NCBI GenBank assembly: GCA_029259815.1
Contig: JAJDEJ010000194.1
Location: 1 to 64,000 of the forward strand
Direction of reading: 5' to 3'
DNA: 64,000 nucleotides
Origin: Planctomycetaceae bacterium
GTDB lineage: Bacteria > Planctomycetota > Planctomycetia > Planctomycetales > Planctomycetaceae
The notes below the pieces were generated by a model that was not told the origin of the DNA, made no database searches, and worked only from the letters and a program-made list of their open reading frames with translations. This document shows, piece by piece, positions 55,957 through 64,000 of this stretch (position 1 is its first letter; each line of letters opens with the position of its first letter). The translations under genes were made by a program, and so were the position numbers.

Positions 55957-56490
55957 ATGAGCCACACACCCCTTGATGGCAAACGCCTTCTCTGTTTTGT
56001 GGGCGAAATCTATGAAGACCTCGAACTTTGGTATCCCAAGCTCAGGCTGGAGGAAGCCGGGGCGCATGTCACCATTGCCGGTCCCGAAGAAGGCGTGACG
56101 TACGCCGGCAAGCATGGGTATCCCTGTGAGTCCGATGCGGCGATCGCCGACATGGAAGTGGAAGATTTCCACGGCGTCATCTGTCCCGGCGGGTTTATGC
56201 CAGACAAGCTCCGTCGCGACCCCAAGGTGCTCGAACTCGTGCGAGGCTTCAACGCACATCTCAAACTCGTCGCTGCGATCTGTCATGGTGGATGGATCCC
56301 CATTTCAGCGAAGGTTTACACCCAAGTCCGCGTGACCGGCTCGCCCGGCATCAAGGACGACCTCATCAACGCTGGAGCCATTTGGGAAGACAAGTCCGTC
56401 GTGGTCGATCGTCACTTCGTCAGCAGCCGCAAGCCGGACGATCTCCCCGACTTCTGCCGCGGCATCATCGGCGTGCTGACGGAGACATAG
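55957..56490 (+). CDS. DJ-1/PfpI-family protein (class I glutamine amidotransferase-like)
   Basis: A 177-residue protein. It shows LLCFVGEIYEDLELWYPKLR at the start, the nucleophile elbow region AAICHGGWIPIS (Cys followed by His-Gly) and DFHGVICPGGFMPDKLR. This fits PfpI-like proteins, which act as glyoxalases, chaperones or hydrolases; no single activity is assigned. The frame is open to 55489 but that part overlaps thiS and lacks family resemblance; ATG 55957 is chosen. Confidence 0.9.
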   Translation: MSHTPLDGKRLLCFVGEIYEDLELWYPKLRLEEAGAHVTIAGPEEGVTYAGKHGYPCESDAAIADMEVEDFHGVICPGGFMPDKLRRDPKVLELVRGFNAHLKLVAAICHGGWIPISAKVYTQVRVTGSPGIKDDLINAGAIWEDKSVVVDRHFVSSRKPDDLPDFCRGIIGVLTET

Positions 56491-56562
56491 CCCGAGAAAC
56501 TTGCTCATTCGCGATTCATGTTGACAACCATGAATGATGCGCATGGGGCGAATGAACATCGT

Positions 56563-57969
56563 TCAAGGCTCAGTTTTCTCAGGAATCGACTTACCGTGCG
56601 GATCCATCTCCGGAGATTCGAGTTCGGTCTGCAGGCGGTTTTGAATGTCGTCGTCGATGAAGTGCTCAACGCGATGAGCTGTCTCATGCAGGTGATCGTC
56701 AGGCAACTCGAAGTGCTTGGCCATGTAGGCTTCCCACAGGCGGTGAGCCCGGACGAGCGACTTCGCGCTCTCACGGCCCCTCTCTGTGAGGATAAGTTCG
56801 CCCGTTGTCTGTCGGCTGACATAATCACCGCGTAGCAGTCTGCGGACGGACAGCGACATCAGCCAGGGACTGATGCCGTTCTGTTTGGCGACGAGGTCTG
56901 GCACCGTGATGTCCGTTGGTCGAATGGCGGTCTGCTCCTCGAAGCGGAACAGCAGTCCCAGGATGTCGTCTCCGGCGATCTTCTGTCCAAGCCGGAGGCG
57001 GTGGATCAGCTTCGAGATCACGCCGTGCCGGGGGGAGAGAAACAAGGCCGCTAGAAACAACATGCCCGCGGTCACTGACATCATCCCCGCTGTCCCTGCG
57101 TCCTCGATCGTCGGGTACCCCAGGCGCGAGAATATCATCCGAGGCAATGTCAGTGTTAAGACGTGTCCGAGCACCGCACTGAGCGCGGCGACGCCCACGC
57201 TCAAAGCGAGGACGACCTTCAACCGCTCACTCAGCATCAACGCTGTCGCCGCAGGAATAATCAACAGCCCAATCACCAGGATGCTGCCGACCGTGGTGAA
57301 GGCTGCGACGACCGTCATCGCCGTGACGGCCATCAGTCCGTAATGGATGCCTCGCGCTGGAATGCCGAGACTTGTCGCCAGTCCGGGGTCGAAGGCGGCG
57401 AGCTTCAACTCTTTGTAGAACAGGACCATTAGCAACAAGTTGATCAGGAAGATCGCTCCGTTGACCAACACGGGCTCCGGGATCGATGTGCCGGGAACCG
57501 TTTGCAACGCGGCTGTTTCGATAATCCCAAAGAGCACACAGTCGACGTCGATGTGTACGTCATCGACATCCAGTCGAATGAGCAGTAGCCCCAGCGCGAA
57601 CACGGCTGTGAACACCACCCCCAGCGATGCTCCGCTGTCCAATCGTCCGAGTCGCTGAACCCACTCCGTCAACCAAGCGGTTCCCACTCCAACCACAACC
57701 GCCCCTACAAACAGAAACACCTGCAGAAATGCGTCCTTTTGAGCTTCCGAGATCCACCCGGCCTGCTTCATGCTGACCGCAAACAGGAACGCCATCACCA
57801 CGCCAGGCAGCGCCGAATGAGACAGAGCGTCGCCCATCATGCTGTGCTTGCGAAGCACCAGCCATGCCCCCGGCAGCGCACACGACATGGCTGTCAGCGC
57901 AGCACTCCCTGCAATCGCCGTATCAAGCGACGACCAGCCGGAGAGGAGTTGAAAGAACTCGTGGATCAT
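56563..57969 (-). CDS. Metal ABC permease fused to a C-terminal DtxR/MntR repressor domain (second copy)
   Basis: A 468-residue fusion. Residues ~1-320 form an ABC-3 metal permease with about eight helices (CALPGAWLVLRKHSMMGDAL; VAAFTTVGSILVIGLLIIPA). From ~333 a DtxR/MntR-type module follows: winged helix (DLVAKQNGISPWLMSLSVRR; LILTERGRESAKSLVRAHRL) and metal-binding/dimerisation helices (HLHETAHRVEHFIDDDIQNR) ending PEMDPHGKSIP. Candidate ligands His432, Glu435 and His436 sit where DtxR has Cys102, Glu105 and His106. ATG 57969 lies 25 bases after the preceding gene; a start at 58023 would overlap it. Last gene of the metal operon. Confidence 0.92.
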   Translation of the reverse strand: MIHEFFQLLSGWSSLDTAIAGSAALTAMSCALPGAWLVLRKHSMMGDALSHSALPGVVMAFLFAVSMKQAGWISEAQKDAFLQVFLFVGAVVVGVGTAWLTEWVQRLGRLDSGASLGVVFTAVFALGLLLIRLDVDDVHIDVDCVLFGIIETAALQTVPGTSIPEPVLVNGAIFLINLLLMVLFYKELKLAAFDPGLATSLGIPARGIHYGLMAVTAMTVVAAFTTVGSILVIGLLIIPAATALMLSERLKVVLALSVGVAALSAVLGHVLTLTLPRMIFSRLGYPTIEDAGTAGMMSVTAGMLFLAALFLSPRHGVISKLIHRLRLGQKIAGDDILGLLFRFEEQTAIRPTDITVPDLVAKQNGISPWLMSLSVRRLLRGDYVSRQTTGELILTERGRESAKSLVRAHRLWEAYMAKHFELPDDHLHETAHRVEHFIDDDIQNRLQTELESPEMDPHGKSIPEKTEP

Positions 57970-57994
57970 GATGGATTTCGTTTGACACACATCG

Positions 57995-59605
57995 TCAGTC
58001 GGACGAGCTCCCACTCGTTGCATGTGAACTCACGGGCACATTGTCTTCCATATGATCGAGCTGGTGTTCCAACTCGGCAATCAACTCGGGATCGAGCACA
58101 TGCTCAATCAGATCCGCATCCCGGTCGACATGACTGGGAGCGATGTGCGCATATTGCATGAGGTACATCTCCCACAGCCGATGGTTGCGGGCGATACGGC
58201 GCGCCTCCTCGGCTCCCGATTCCGTCAATCGCCAAACATCTCCGCTCGTCGGTCGCATCAGATCATCCCGCACTGCGGTGCCGATCAAACGGCGCAGTGA
58301 CGCGGCGTCCCAAGCACGCATACTGATTAAATCGCCCAGCGGAATCTCGTGTGCGACCATCTCCTCAGATGTCGGCGTTGGATCACTGACGGCATACTCA
58401 ATCAACTCAAAAGAGGCACGCAGCAGGTCGACGCGACCGACGTCCTGACGCAATTTGCGTTGTTGCCACCAGTGAATCACGACGCCTCGCTTCGTACCGA
58501 ACAGCAGACTCAAAGCGAACAGAAACGCCCCGGTCAGCACGATGACGGCCCCGGCGGCCATGCGAGGGAACAGCGCACTAATGATGGTGCCGAAAAACGA
58601 ACTCATCCCGCCGACCAGGCCCGCTCCGAGCGTCATCCGGCGGATATCGTCCGTCCAGAACCGCGCGGAAGCCGGCGGGATGATGAGTGTCGCCACGACC
58701 AAGATCAGGCCGACGCTCTGCATGCCAATAATTGTGACAGTCACGACCAACCCAATCAAGAGCGTATCCAGCCAGAAGACGGGCCAACCCTCAGCCGCTG
58801 CAAACTGGTCGTCGAAACAGAGGATCGTCAACTCCTTCATCAGCAACATGGTGAGCGTCAGCACCACCGCAGCAACACCTACGAACAGCCATACGTCGTC
58901 TGCAATGAGTGATGCCGTCTTGCCGTTGAGATAGGTCTTCAGTCCAGCCGCATTTCCGCCGGGGACCTTCTGCACAATCGTGAACAACGCCGCCCCCAGT
59001 CCGTAGAACACGCTGAGCGTCATCGCCATCGCAGCATCTGCTTTGATCCGAGAGTACTTGTCAATCAGCATCACACTGACGGCACCCGCCAATCCGAATG
59101 CGAATGCACCGGCGAGCAATCCGGGTAGCCACTTGCCCGTCCCCGGCGAGAGTCCCTCCATCACCAGAAACGCGATCGCAATCCCCGGCAAGGCCGAATG
59201 CCCGACGACATCACCCACCAGGGCCCTTTTCCGCAACAACATGAAGGTGCCGACAATGCCCGCAGTGATGCCCAGCATCGTCGTGCCCAGCAGGACCACA
59301 CGGGTGTTGTAGTCCCGGAGACTGAGAACTCTCCACAAGCGTGAGAGCAGCGGCGGGGTCGGTTTTTGTGCGAGTACCGAGTGGATGGACCCTGGTGACC
59401 CTTGTTCCCAAACTCCGCTTGGGAACGCACCGGTTTGAGAACTCCGTTTTTCGAGTTTCACGACACTGACGACCGTCTCCTCAGGTTCGCGAAACGGAGT
59501 TTCGAGGGCGTGCGTTCCCAAACGGAGATTGGGAACGAACGGAATTGCATTTTGTACCCCTCCAGCGCCGAGCAACAGTCCGAGGATGAGTGCGACACTC
59601 ATCAC
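57995..59605 (-). CDS. Metal ABC permease fused to a C-terminal DtxR/MntR repressor domain (first copy)
   Basis: A 536-residue fusion. TM1 ([14 protein letters not shown]) is separated from the rest by a ~50-residue repeat-encoded insert (~21-67). The permease body follows ([60 protein letters not shown]). From ~392 a repressor-like module has a winged helix ([40 protein letters not shown]) and helices [20 protein letters not shown], with Asp498, Glu501 and His502 as candidate metal ligands. Its start overlaps the ATPase stop by four bases. Confidence 0.92.
   Translation of the reverse strand: MMSVALILGLLLGAGGVQNAIPFVPNLRLGTHALETPFREPEETVVSVVKLEKRSSQTGAFPSGVWEQGSPGSIHSVLAQKPTPPLLSRLWRVLSLRDYNTRVVLLGTTMLGITAGIVGTFMLLRKRALVGDVVGHSALPGIAIAFLVMEGLSPGTGKWLPGLLAGAFAFGLAGAVSVMLIDKYSRIKADAAMAMTLSVFYGLGAALFTIVQKVPGGNAAGLKTYLNGKTASLIADDVWLFVGVAAVVLTLTMLLMKELTILCFDDQFAAAEGWPVFWLDTLLIGLVVTVTIIGMQSVGLILVVATLIIPPASARFWTDDIRRMTLGAGLVGGMSSFFGTIISALFPRMAAGAVIVLTGAFLFALSLLFGTKRGVVIHWWQQRKLRQDVGRVDLLRASFELIEYAVSDPTPTSEEMVAHEIPLGDLISMRAWDAASLRRLIGTAVRDDLMRPTSGDVWRLTESGAEEARRIARNHRLWEMYLMQYAHIAPSHVDRDADLIEHVLDPELIAELEHQLDHMEDNVPVSSHATSGSSSD
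59404..59542. repeat. Inverted pair of GTTCCCAA...TTGGGAAC repeats inside a permease gene
   Basis: Bases 59404-59429 (TTCCCAAACTCCGCTTGGGA core) and 59512-59538 (GTTCCCAAACGGAGATTGGG core) are near-identical in inverted orientation, each itself a small hairpin (arms TTCCCAA/TTGGGAA and GTTCCCAA/TTGGGAAC). A second shared word (AAACTCCGTTT-like) lies between them. The block encodes the non-conserved linker after TM1 of the first permease fusion. Confidence 0.75.
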
Positions 59606-60450
59606 TGCCCCTCCGCCAGCCGTGTGCCAACTTGATCGAGCAGTGCCAGGCGACCGCCGTACGTGCGGCGAAGGTTCTCTTCGGTGAAGACCTCTGTCGT
59701 CGGTCCAGAGGCGACTAGACGCATATTGAGGAGCAGGACATGGTCAAAATAGTCGGCGACCGTTTGCAGGTCGTGATGCACCACGAGAGCCGTCTTGCCG
59801 GTGGAACGTAAATCACGAAGAACCTGCAGAATGGCCCGCTCGGTCGCCGCGTCTACACCGGCGAACGGCTCATCCATCAAGTAAAGATCCGCCTGTTGCA
59901 CCAGTGCTCGCGCGAGGAAGACTCGCTGTTGTTGACCGCCCGAGAGTTGACTGATCTGCCGCCGCGCAAAGTCGGCCAATCCGACCCGGTCGAGGGCTTC
60001 GCGGGCCTCTTTCCGCCACTTGCGAGACACTGGCCAGAACCAGCCTATCTTTCCGTAGAGCCCCATCGCGACGACGTCCTGTGCACTGACGGGAAAGTCC
60101 CAGTCGACACTCGTCCGTTGCGGCACATACGCCACCCTAGAGCGTTGCTCTTCATAGGGCTGCCCAAAGACGTGTACCTCGCCGGACACCTTGGGAACGA
60201 GATCGAGGGCCGCTTTGATCAGCGTACTTTTGCCGGCTCCGTTCGGACCGACAATTGCGATCAATTCACCAGCTGGAGCGTCATAATCGATATCCCAAAT
60301 GACGGGCCGCCGGTGATAAGCGACCGTCATGTCATGAATCGACAGTGGGGACGACTGGGGATGCTCCGAAGCATGTGTCTCCGCGGGAACAGTTGCCTGA
60401 GAAAGAGTCTCCGAGGTAGAAGTCGCACTGGTCACAATTGTGTACGCCAA
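59602..60450 (-). CDS. Metal ABC transporter ATP-binding protein
   Basis: A ~282-residue ATPase. Walker A is [18 protein letters not shown], the signature is [15 protein letters not shown], and Walker B is [12 protein letters not shown], with the H-loop [13 protein letters not shown]. The N-terminal ~35 residues are Ser/Thr/Glu-rich and non-conserved. The start is TTG at 60450 or GTG at 60435, neither strongly supported. It sits between the binding-protein gene and the permease fusions and overlaps the latter by four bases. Confidence 0.95.
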   Translation of the reverse strand: MAYTIVTSATSTSETLSQATVPAETHASEHPQSSPLSIHDMTVAYHRRPVIWDIDYDAPAGELIAIVGPNGAGKSTLIKAALDLVPKVSGEVHVFGQPYEEQRSRVAYVPQRTSVDWDFPVSAQDVVAMGLYGKIGWFWPVSRKWRKEAREALDRVGLADFARRQISQLSGGQQQRVFLARALVQQADLYLMDEPFAGVDAATERAILQVLRDLRSTGKTALVVHHDLQTVADYFDHVLLLNMRLVASGPTTEVFTEENLRRTYGGRLALLDQVGTRLAEGQ

Positions 60451-60471
60451 TCTTTGAAGTTGCTAACTCGC

Positions 60472-61485
60472 TTAGTCCGTGACTCCGCTCAGCTTCCCAT
60501 TCATTCCCTTTTCCGGAGCTTCACCACCAAGGGCCCGAGCGATCATGGTTGCGTTGTGATCGATCATGCCAATGTACGTGCCTTCGTAAGTTCCCGCAGC
60601 ACCCATCGCATCAGAGAACAGGGTGCCCCCGTTTTCTACGTCCCAGCCTCGGCTCTTGGCACCATCGATGACCGCCTGCATGTTCGCTTCGTTGACACTC
60701 GACTCCACAAAGAGTGCCGGAACTTTCTTTGTCACCAGCATGTCGACCAACCGGTTGATGTCATCAACCCCCGGTTCCGACTCCGTCGTAATCCCCTGAA
60801 CCGACTCGACCGGAATCCCATATGCCCGGCTGAAGTACTCGAACGCATCATGAGCCGTCACGAGATACCGCTGTGATTCCGGAATCGTGCCAATGACTTC
60901 ACGTGTGTAAGCATCGAGAGTCTCAAGCTCCTTCTGATACGCCTCGGCATTGGTGCGGTACTCGTCTGCATTCGCAGGGTCATACTCAATCAACTTCGCG
61001 GCTACCAATTTGACCGCCTGACTCCACAACGAGACATCGTTCCACACATGCGGATCGGGATGCCCCTCGAACTCGGGGGGTGATCGCAGGTCGCTCTTCG
61101 CAATATTGGCTGTCACGGCATACACAGGCTGACCGTTCCCAGACAACGTCTCGAACGTGTCTTGCATGGGCCCCTCCAGCAGGAGACCGCTGTAGAAAAC
61201 GACATCCGCTTCCTGCAATCGCACGACATCACTCCGCGTCGGCACGTAGAGGTGGGGATCGACCCCCTCGCCCATCAGCGATGTCACCTCAGCCCGGGCA
61301 CCGGCGACCTGCGAGACAATGTCCGCCACCATCCCCGTGGTGCAGACGATGGAGTAGACACCATCCGAACCACCCGCTGTCGGTGTCGCAGGACTCGAAG
61401 ATCCACAACCTGGCACCCAATAAAGAATCGCAAGCCAACACCACAGAGGTACCAATGTCGGAGACCATCGATCAACGAATCGCAT
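60472..61485 (-). CDS. Metal ABC transporter substrate-binding lipoprotein
   Basis: A 337-residue lipoprotein (WLAILYWVPGCGSSSP, lipobox Cys ~27) of the ZnuA/MntC (cluster A-I) family. Metal ligands: His in GVDPHLYVPTRSDV, His in GHPDPHVWNDVS, Glu in FVESSVNEAN, Asp in MIDHNAT. The His-His-Glu-Asp set is typical of Mn/Fe binders rather than Zn binders, which have a third His. AGGAAA precedes the ATG. First gene of the metal operon; a dyad lies just upstream. Confidence 0.93.
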   Translation of the reverse strand: MRFVDRWSPTLVPLWCWLAILYWVPGCGSSSPATPTAGGSDGVYSIVCTTGMVADIVSQVAGARAEVTSLMGEGVDPHLYVPTRSDVVRLQEADVVFYSGLLLEGPMQDTFETLSGNGQPVYAVTANIAKSDLRSPPEFEGHPDPHVWNDVSLWSQAVKLVAAKLIEYDPANADEYRTNAEAYQKELETLDAYTREVIGTIPESQRYLVTAHDAFEYFSRAYGIPVESVQGITTESEPGVDDINRLVDMLVTKKVPALFVESSVNEANMQAVIDGAKSRGWDVENGGTLFSDAMGAAGTYEGTYIGMIDHNATMIARALGGEAPEKGMNGKLSGVTD

Positions 61486-61511
61486 TGAAGTTTCCTGCTC
61501 CCAAAACTTTA

Positions 61512-61529
61512 TTTTTGATTGTACAAAAA
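61512..61529 (-). promoter_or_regulatory. Candidate operator upstream of the metal operon
   Basis: TTTTTG (61512-61517) and CAAAAA (61524-61529) form a perfect inverted repeat with a 6-base spacer, 26 bases upstream of the binding-protein ATG. A DtxR/MntR-type repressor would be expected to bind such an AT-rich dyad, but the sequence does not match a published consensus. Confidence 0.35.
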
Positions 61530-61541
61530 CAGATCATCCCA

Positions 61542-61568
61542 TTGCAAGACCTGAGAATTCGCTATACT
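61542..61568 (+). promoter_or_regulatory. Sigma-70-like promoter for the small basic protein
   Basis: TTGCAA (61542-61547) and TATACT (61563-61568) are separated by 15 bases, slightly short of the optimum. The -10 box ends 48 bases before the ATG at 61617. Confidence 0.4.
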
Positions 61569-61616
61569 GCACCGCTCGAAAATCCCCGAATCAGCGCCTC
61601 CCTGAAGGCTTCCGCC

Positions 61617-61781
61617 ATGAGTGACAAAAGCAATCTCCTGAAAGTCAAAACCGCATTGGCGGAAAAGTACGAGCGGCTCTCAAGAAGCGCCAAAAGCGTT
61701 CCCAAGACGCGACAGTTCTCATGCAGGGCCGTCAGGTACCGCCGCCAAGTTGCCCAGATGCTGCACGGCTCGGATTCCTGA
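61617..61781 (+). CDS. Small basic protein
   Basis: A 54-residue, strongly basic protein (MSDKSNLLKVKTALAEKYER...) with a helical, Lys/Arg-rich composition and a C-terminal VRYRRQVAQML. I associate it from memory with small planctomycete proteins of unknown function; no search was possible. The longer frame starting at 61080 overlaps the binding-protein gene and is rejected. It is divergent from the metal operon and may be an RNA- or ribosome-associated protein (inference). Confidence 0.65.
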   Translation: MSDKSNLLKVKTALAEKYERLSRSAKSVPKTRQFSCRAVRYRRQVAQMLHGSDS

Positions 61782-61831
61782 AGCGAATCCTATCCCGCAC
61801 CAGCGAAGAGATCCGGTTGATGCCGCATCAG

Positions 61832-62902
<1,071 letters not shown>

Positions 62903-63041
62903 TCACCACAGACTGCGATAGGTTTCCACGAAAACATCACCAACCTTGACTGTAACAAGTCTGCCTTACCTCCGTCGTCCCCATCCACAGCCCTCTGGTG
63001 GACCAGTCTCTCAGCAACGGTCAAGAACGAGACCAAATCGC

Positions 63042-63077
63042 AAGCACCCCGGCTGCTCTGGAGCAGCCGGGGTGCTT
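63042..63077 (-). terminator. Strong hairpin terminator between obgE and the cytochrome gene
   Basis: A perfect 17-bp inverted repeat (AAGCACCCCGGCTGCTC and its complement) with a 2-base centre. It lies 38 bases past the stop of the cytochrome gene. No long T tract follows, so the assignment rests on the stem. Its CACCCCGGCTGC stem is the same as that of the terminator at 46778-46807. Confidence 0.7.
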
Positions 63078-63114
63078 CATTTCACTGGATCTGACGTCGG
63101 CGAGCGTTGTCCGA

Positions 63115-64000
63115 CTACTCGCCACCCGATGTGGCAGTCGGGTTCTTGGCGTCCATTTGTTCGATCCACTCGCGGATCAGTGCAACCCCCTCATCATCGA
63201 TCAACCGCCGGGGAAGTTCGGGCATCATAACTCCAGGCTCGGTGGAATCGAGTCGGTAGAGCAGGATCGACTCGTCCGGTTTGCCCGGGACGATGCCGAA
63301 TTTACGGCCACCCGAGCCACGACCGGCGGCGACGGGGGTCTTCATGATGCCGAGTTTGGTGGCGTCCTGCTGGTGGTAGTTCAAGTCCAGACCAGAGGTG
63401 CGCGCCGGACCGGTCGCACTGTGGCAATGAGCACAATTGACATCCAACCAGGCGCGGGCTCGTTCGTCGATGGTGCCCGATGACGGGTCAGTCGCTTTGG
63501 CAACTCGCGGGGCCTGCTCAGGTGCTGGTGCACCACTCAGGATGCCAACCTGACTCCAATGGGCGAGTTGGTTGTGCGTTCCGCTCTCGTAGTCATAGCC
63601 CTTGTTGAGATTACGGGCCTTGGGACCAAGCGGACGGAACTTGTCACCGACGACGTGACAGCTTTTGCACTGATTTGCGTTCGGGATGATGTAGTTGTTC
63701 TCGCGATCTTTTCCATGAATGTCGACCCAACTCACGTCTTCGGTCCCGCCGCCCAGGCTGAGAGTGGCTTCTGTTTGTTCGTCATTCCAGACATAGCTGA
63801 ACCCGTACCACCCACTCGGCTCGTGTTTGATGATCCGGGTCTCGATCAACTTCTCTCCCTGAGACGGGTCGCTCATATCGTGGAGCGCTCCGAAAGACTT
63901 GACCAGCAGGGTGCCCACAGGGAAGTCCAATTCGCCGTCCTCCGTGTACTTAGCCGATTTGCCCTCCGGCAGTCGCACGAAGCGGTGCTTCGTGGCGTAG
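63115..64000 (-). CDS. SO2930-family dihaem cytochrome c (5' end beyond the window)
   Basis: The frame is open to the window edge; 295 C-terminal residues are visible. Two haem-c motifs are present: ANQCKSCHVVGDKFRPLG and DVNCAHCHSATGPARTSGLD. Flanking sequence (RIIKHEPSGWYGFSYVWNDE; NNYIIPNANQCKSCH; PGKPDESILLYRLDSTEPGV) matches SO2930-family dihaem cytochromes, which are periplasmic. The N-terminal signal and first part lie to the right of the window. It is probably the end of an operon, closed by the hairpin at 63042. Confidence 0.88.
   Translation of the reverse strand, partial: YATKHRFVRLPEGKSAKYTEDGELDFPVGTLLVKSFGALHDMSDPSQGEKLIETRIIKHEPSGWYGFSYVWNDEQTEATLSLGGGTEDVSWVDIHGKDRENNYIIPNANQCKSCHVVGDKFRPLGPKARNLNKGYDYESGTHNQLAHWSQVGILSGAPAPEQAPRVAKATDPSSGTIDERARAWLDVNCAHCHSATGPARTSGLDLNYHQQDATKLGIMKTPVAAGRGSGGRKFGIVPGKPDESILLYRLDSTEPGVMMPELPRRLIDDEGVALIREWIEQMDAKNPTATSGGE

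Noticed and set aside
61080-61616. Long upstream extension of the small basic protein
   Set aside because: It is antisense to the metal-binding lipoprotein; only the last 54 codons look like a protein.

Overview
The window reads as chromosomal DNA of a planctomycete (Planctomycetota, PVC superphylum). The evidence is the gene content: a DUF1549/DUF1553 cytochrome-like protein next to a Tat-exported DUF1501 protein, two formylglycine sulfatases, a DUF1570 protein, an SO2930-type dihaem cytochrome, a LEPR-XLL/CSLREA surface-protein remnant, and very large exported proteins with no recognisable family. No rRNA, tRNA, CRISPR array, transposase or phage gene was seen. Genus cannot be fixed from the window.

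Layout. 1-823: gene-free, repeat-rich. 0.8-7.1 kb: orphan membrane-fusion protein, multi-pass membrane protein, DUF1549/1553 + DUF1501 pair. 7.1-11.8 kb: tyrA, purL (with fused PurS-like halves) and an inositol monophosphatase. 12.1-21.7 kb: two overlapping giant genes (1123 and 2058 aa) built from a repeated [beta-rich exported region + membrane bundle] module. 21.7-25.4 kb: uppP, M3 oligoendopeptidase, amidinotransferase-family enzyme. 25.7-30 kb: pilin-like gene behind a sigma-54-like promoter, a catalytic HD-GYP gene paired with a degenerate one, and a small conserved ORF. 30.1-34.8 kb: 1579-aa PQQ-propeller protein behind a near-consensus sigma-54 element. 34.9-38 kb: exported three-gene cluster with a Cys-rich protein and a DUF1573-like lipoprotein. 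38.2-45.7 kb: sulfatase, inactive CtpA-like PDZ protein, dihaem beta-propeller, DUF1570 protein, and a divergent second sulfatase. 45.9-46.8 kb: decayed surface protein. 46.8-48 kb: MORN-like repeat protein. 48.2-52.1 kb: argB-argD-argF-rph. 52.2-56.5 kb: exported SPOR-like protein, thiG, membrane protein, DUF2089 regulator, thiS, PfpI-family protein. 56.5-61.5 kb: metal ABC operon in which both permeases end in a DtxR/MntR-type repressor domain. 61.6-64 kb: small basic protein, obgE and the 3' part of a dihaem cytochrome that runs off the window.

How it works together. Housekeeping genes (tyrosine, purine, arginine and thiamine synthesis, UppP, RNase PH, Obg) alternate with lineage-specific exported proteins. 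The most notable system is the metal-uptake operon: its order (binding protein, ATPase, permease-repressor, permease-repressor) mirrors chlamydial ytgABCD, where one permease carries a repressor domain; here both do. A second theme is short repeats inserted in or against coding sequences: in purL, in a metal permease, in the PQQ giant, upstream of purL and at the argB/argD junction.
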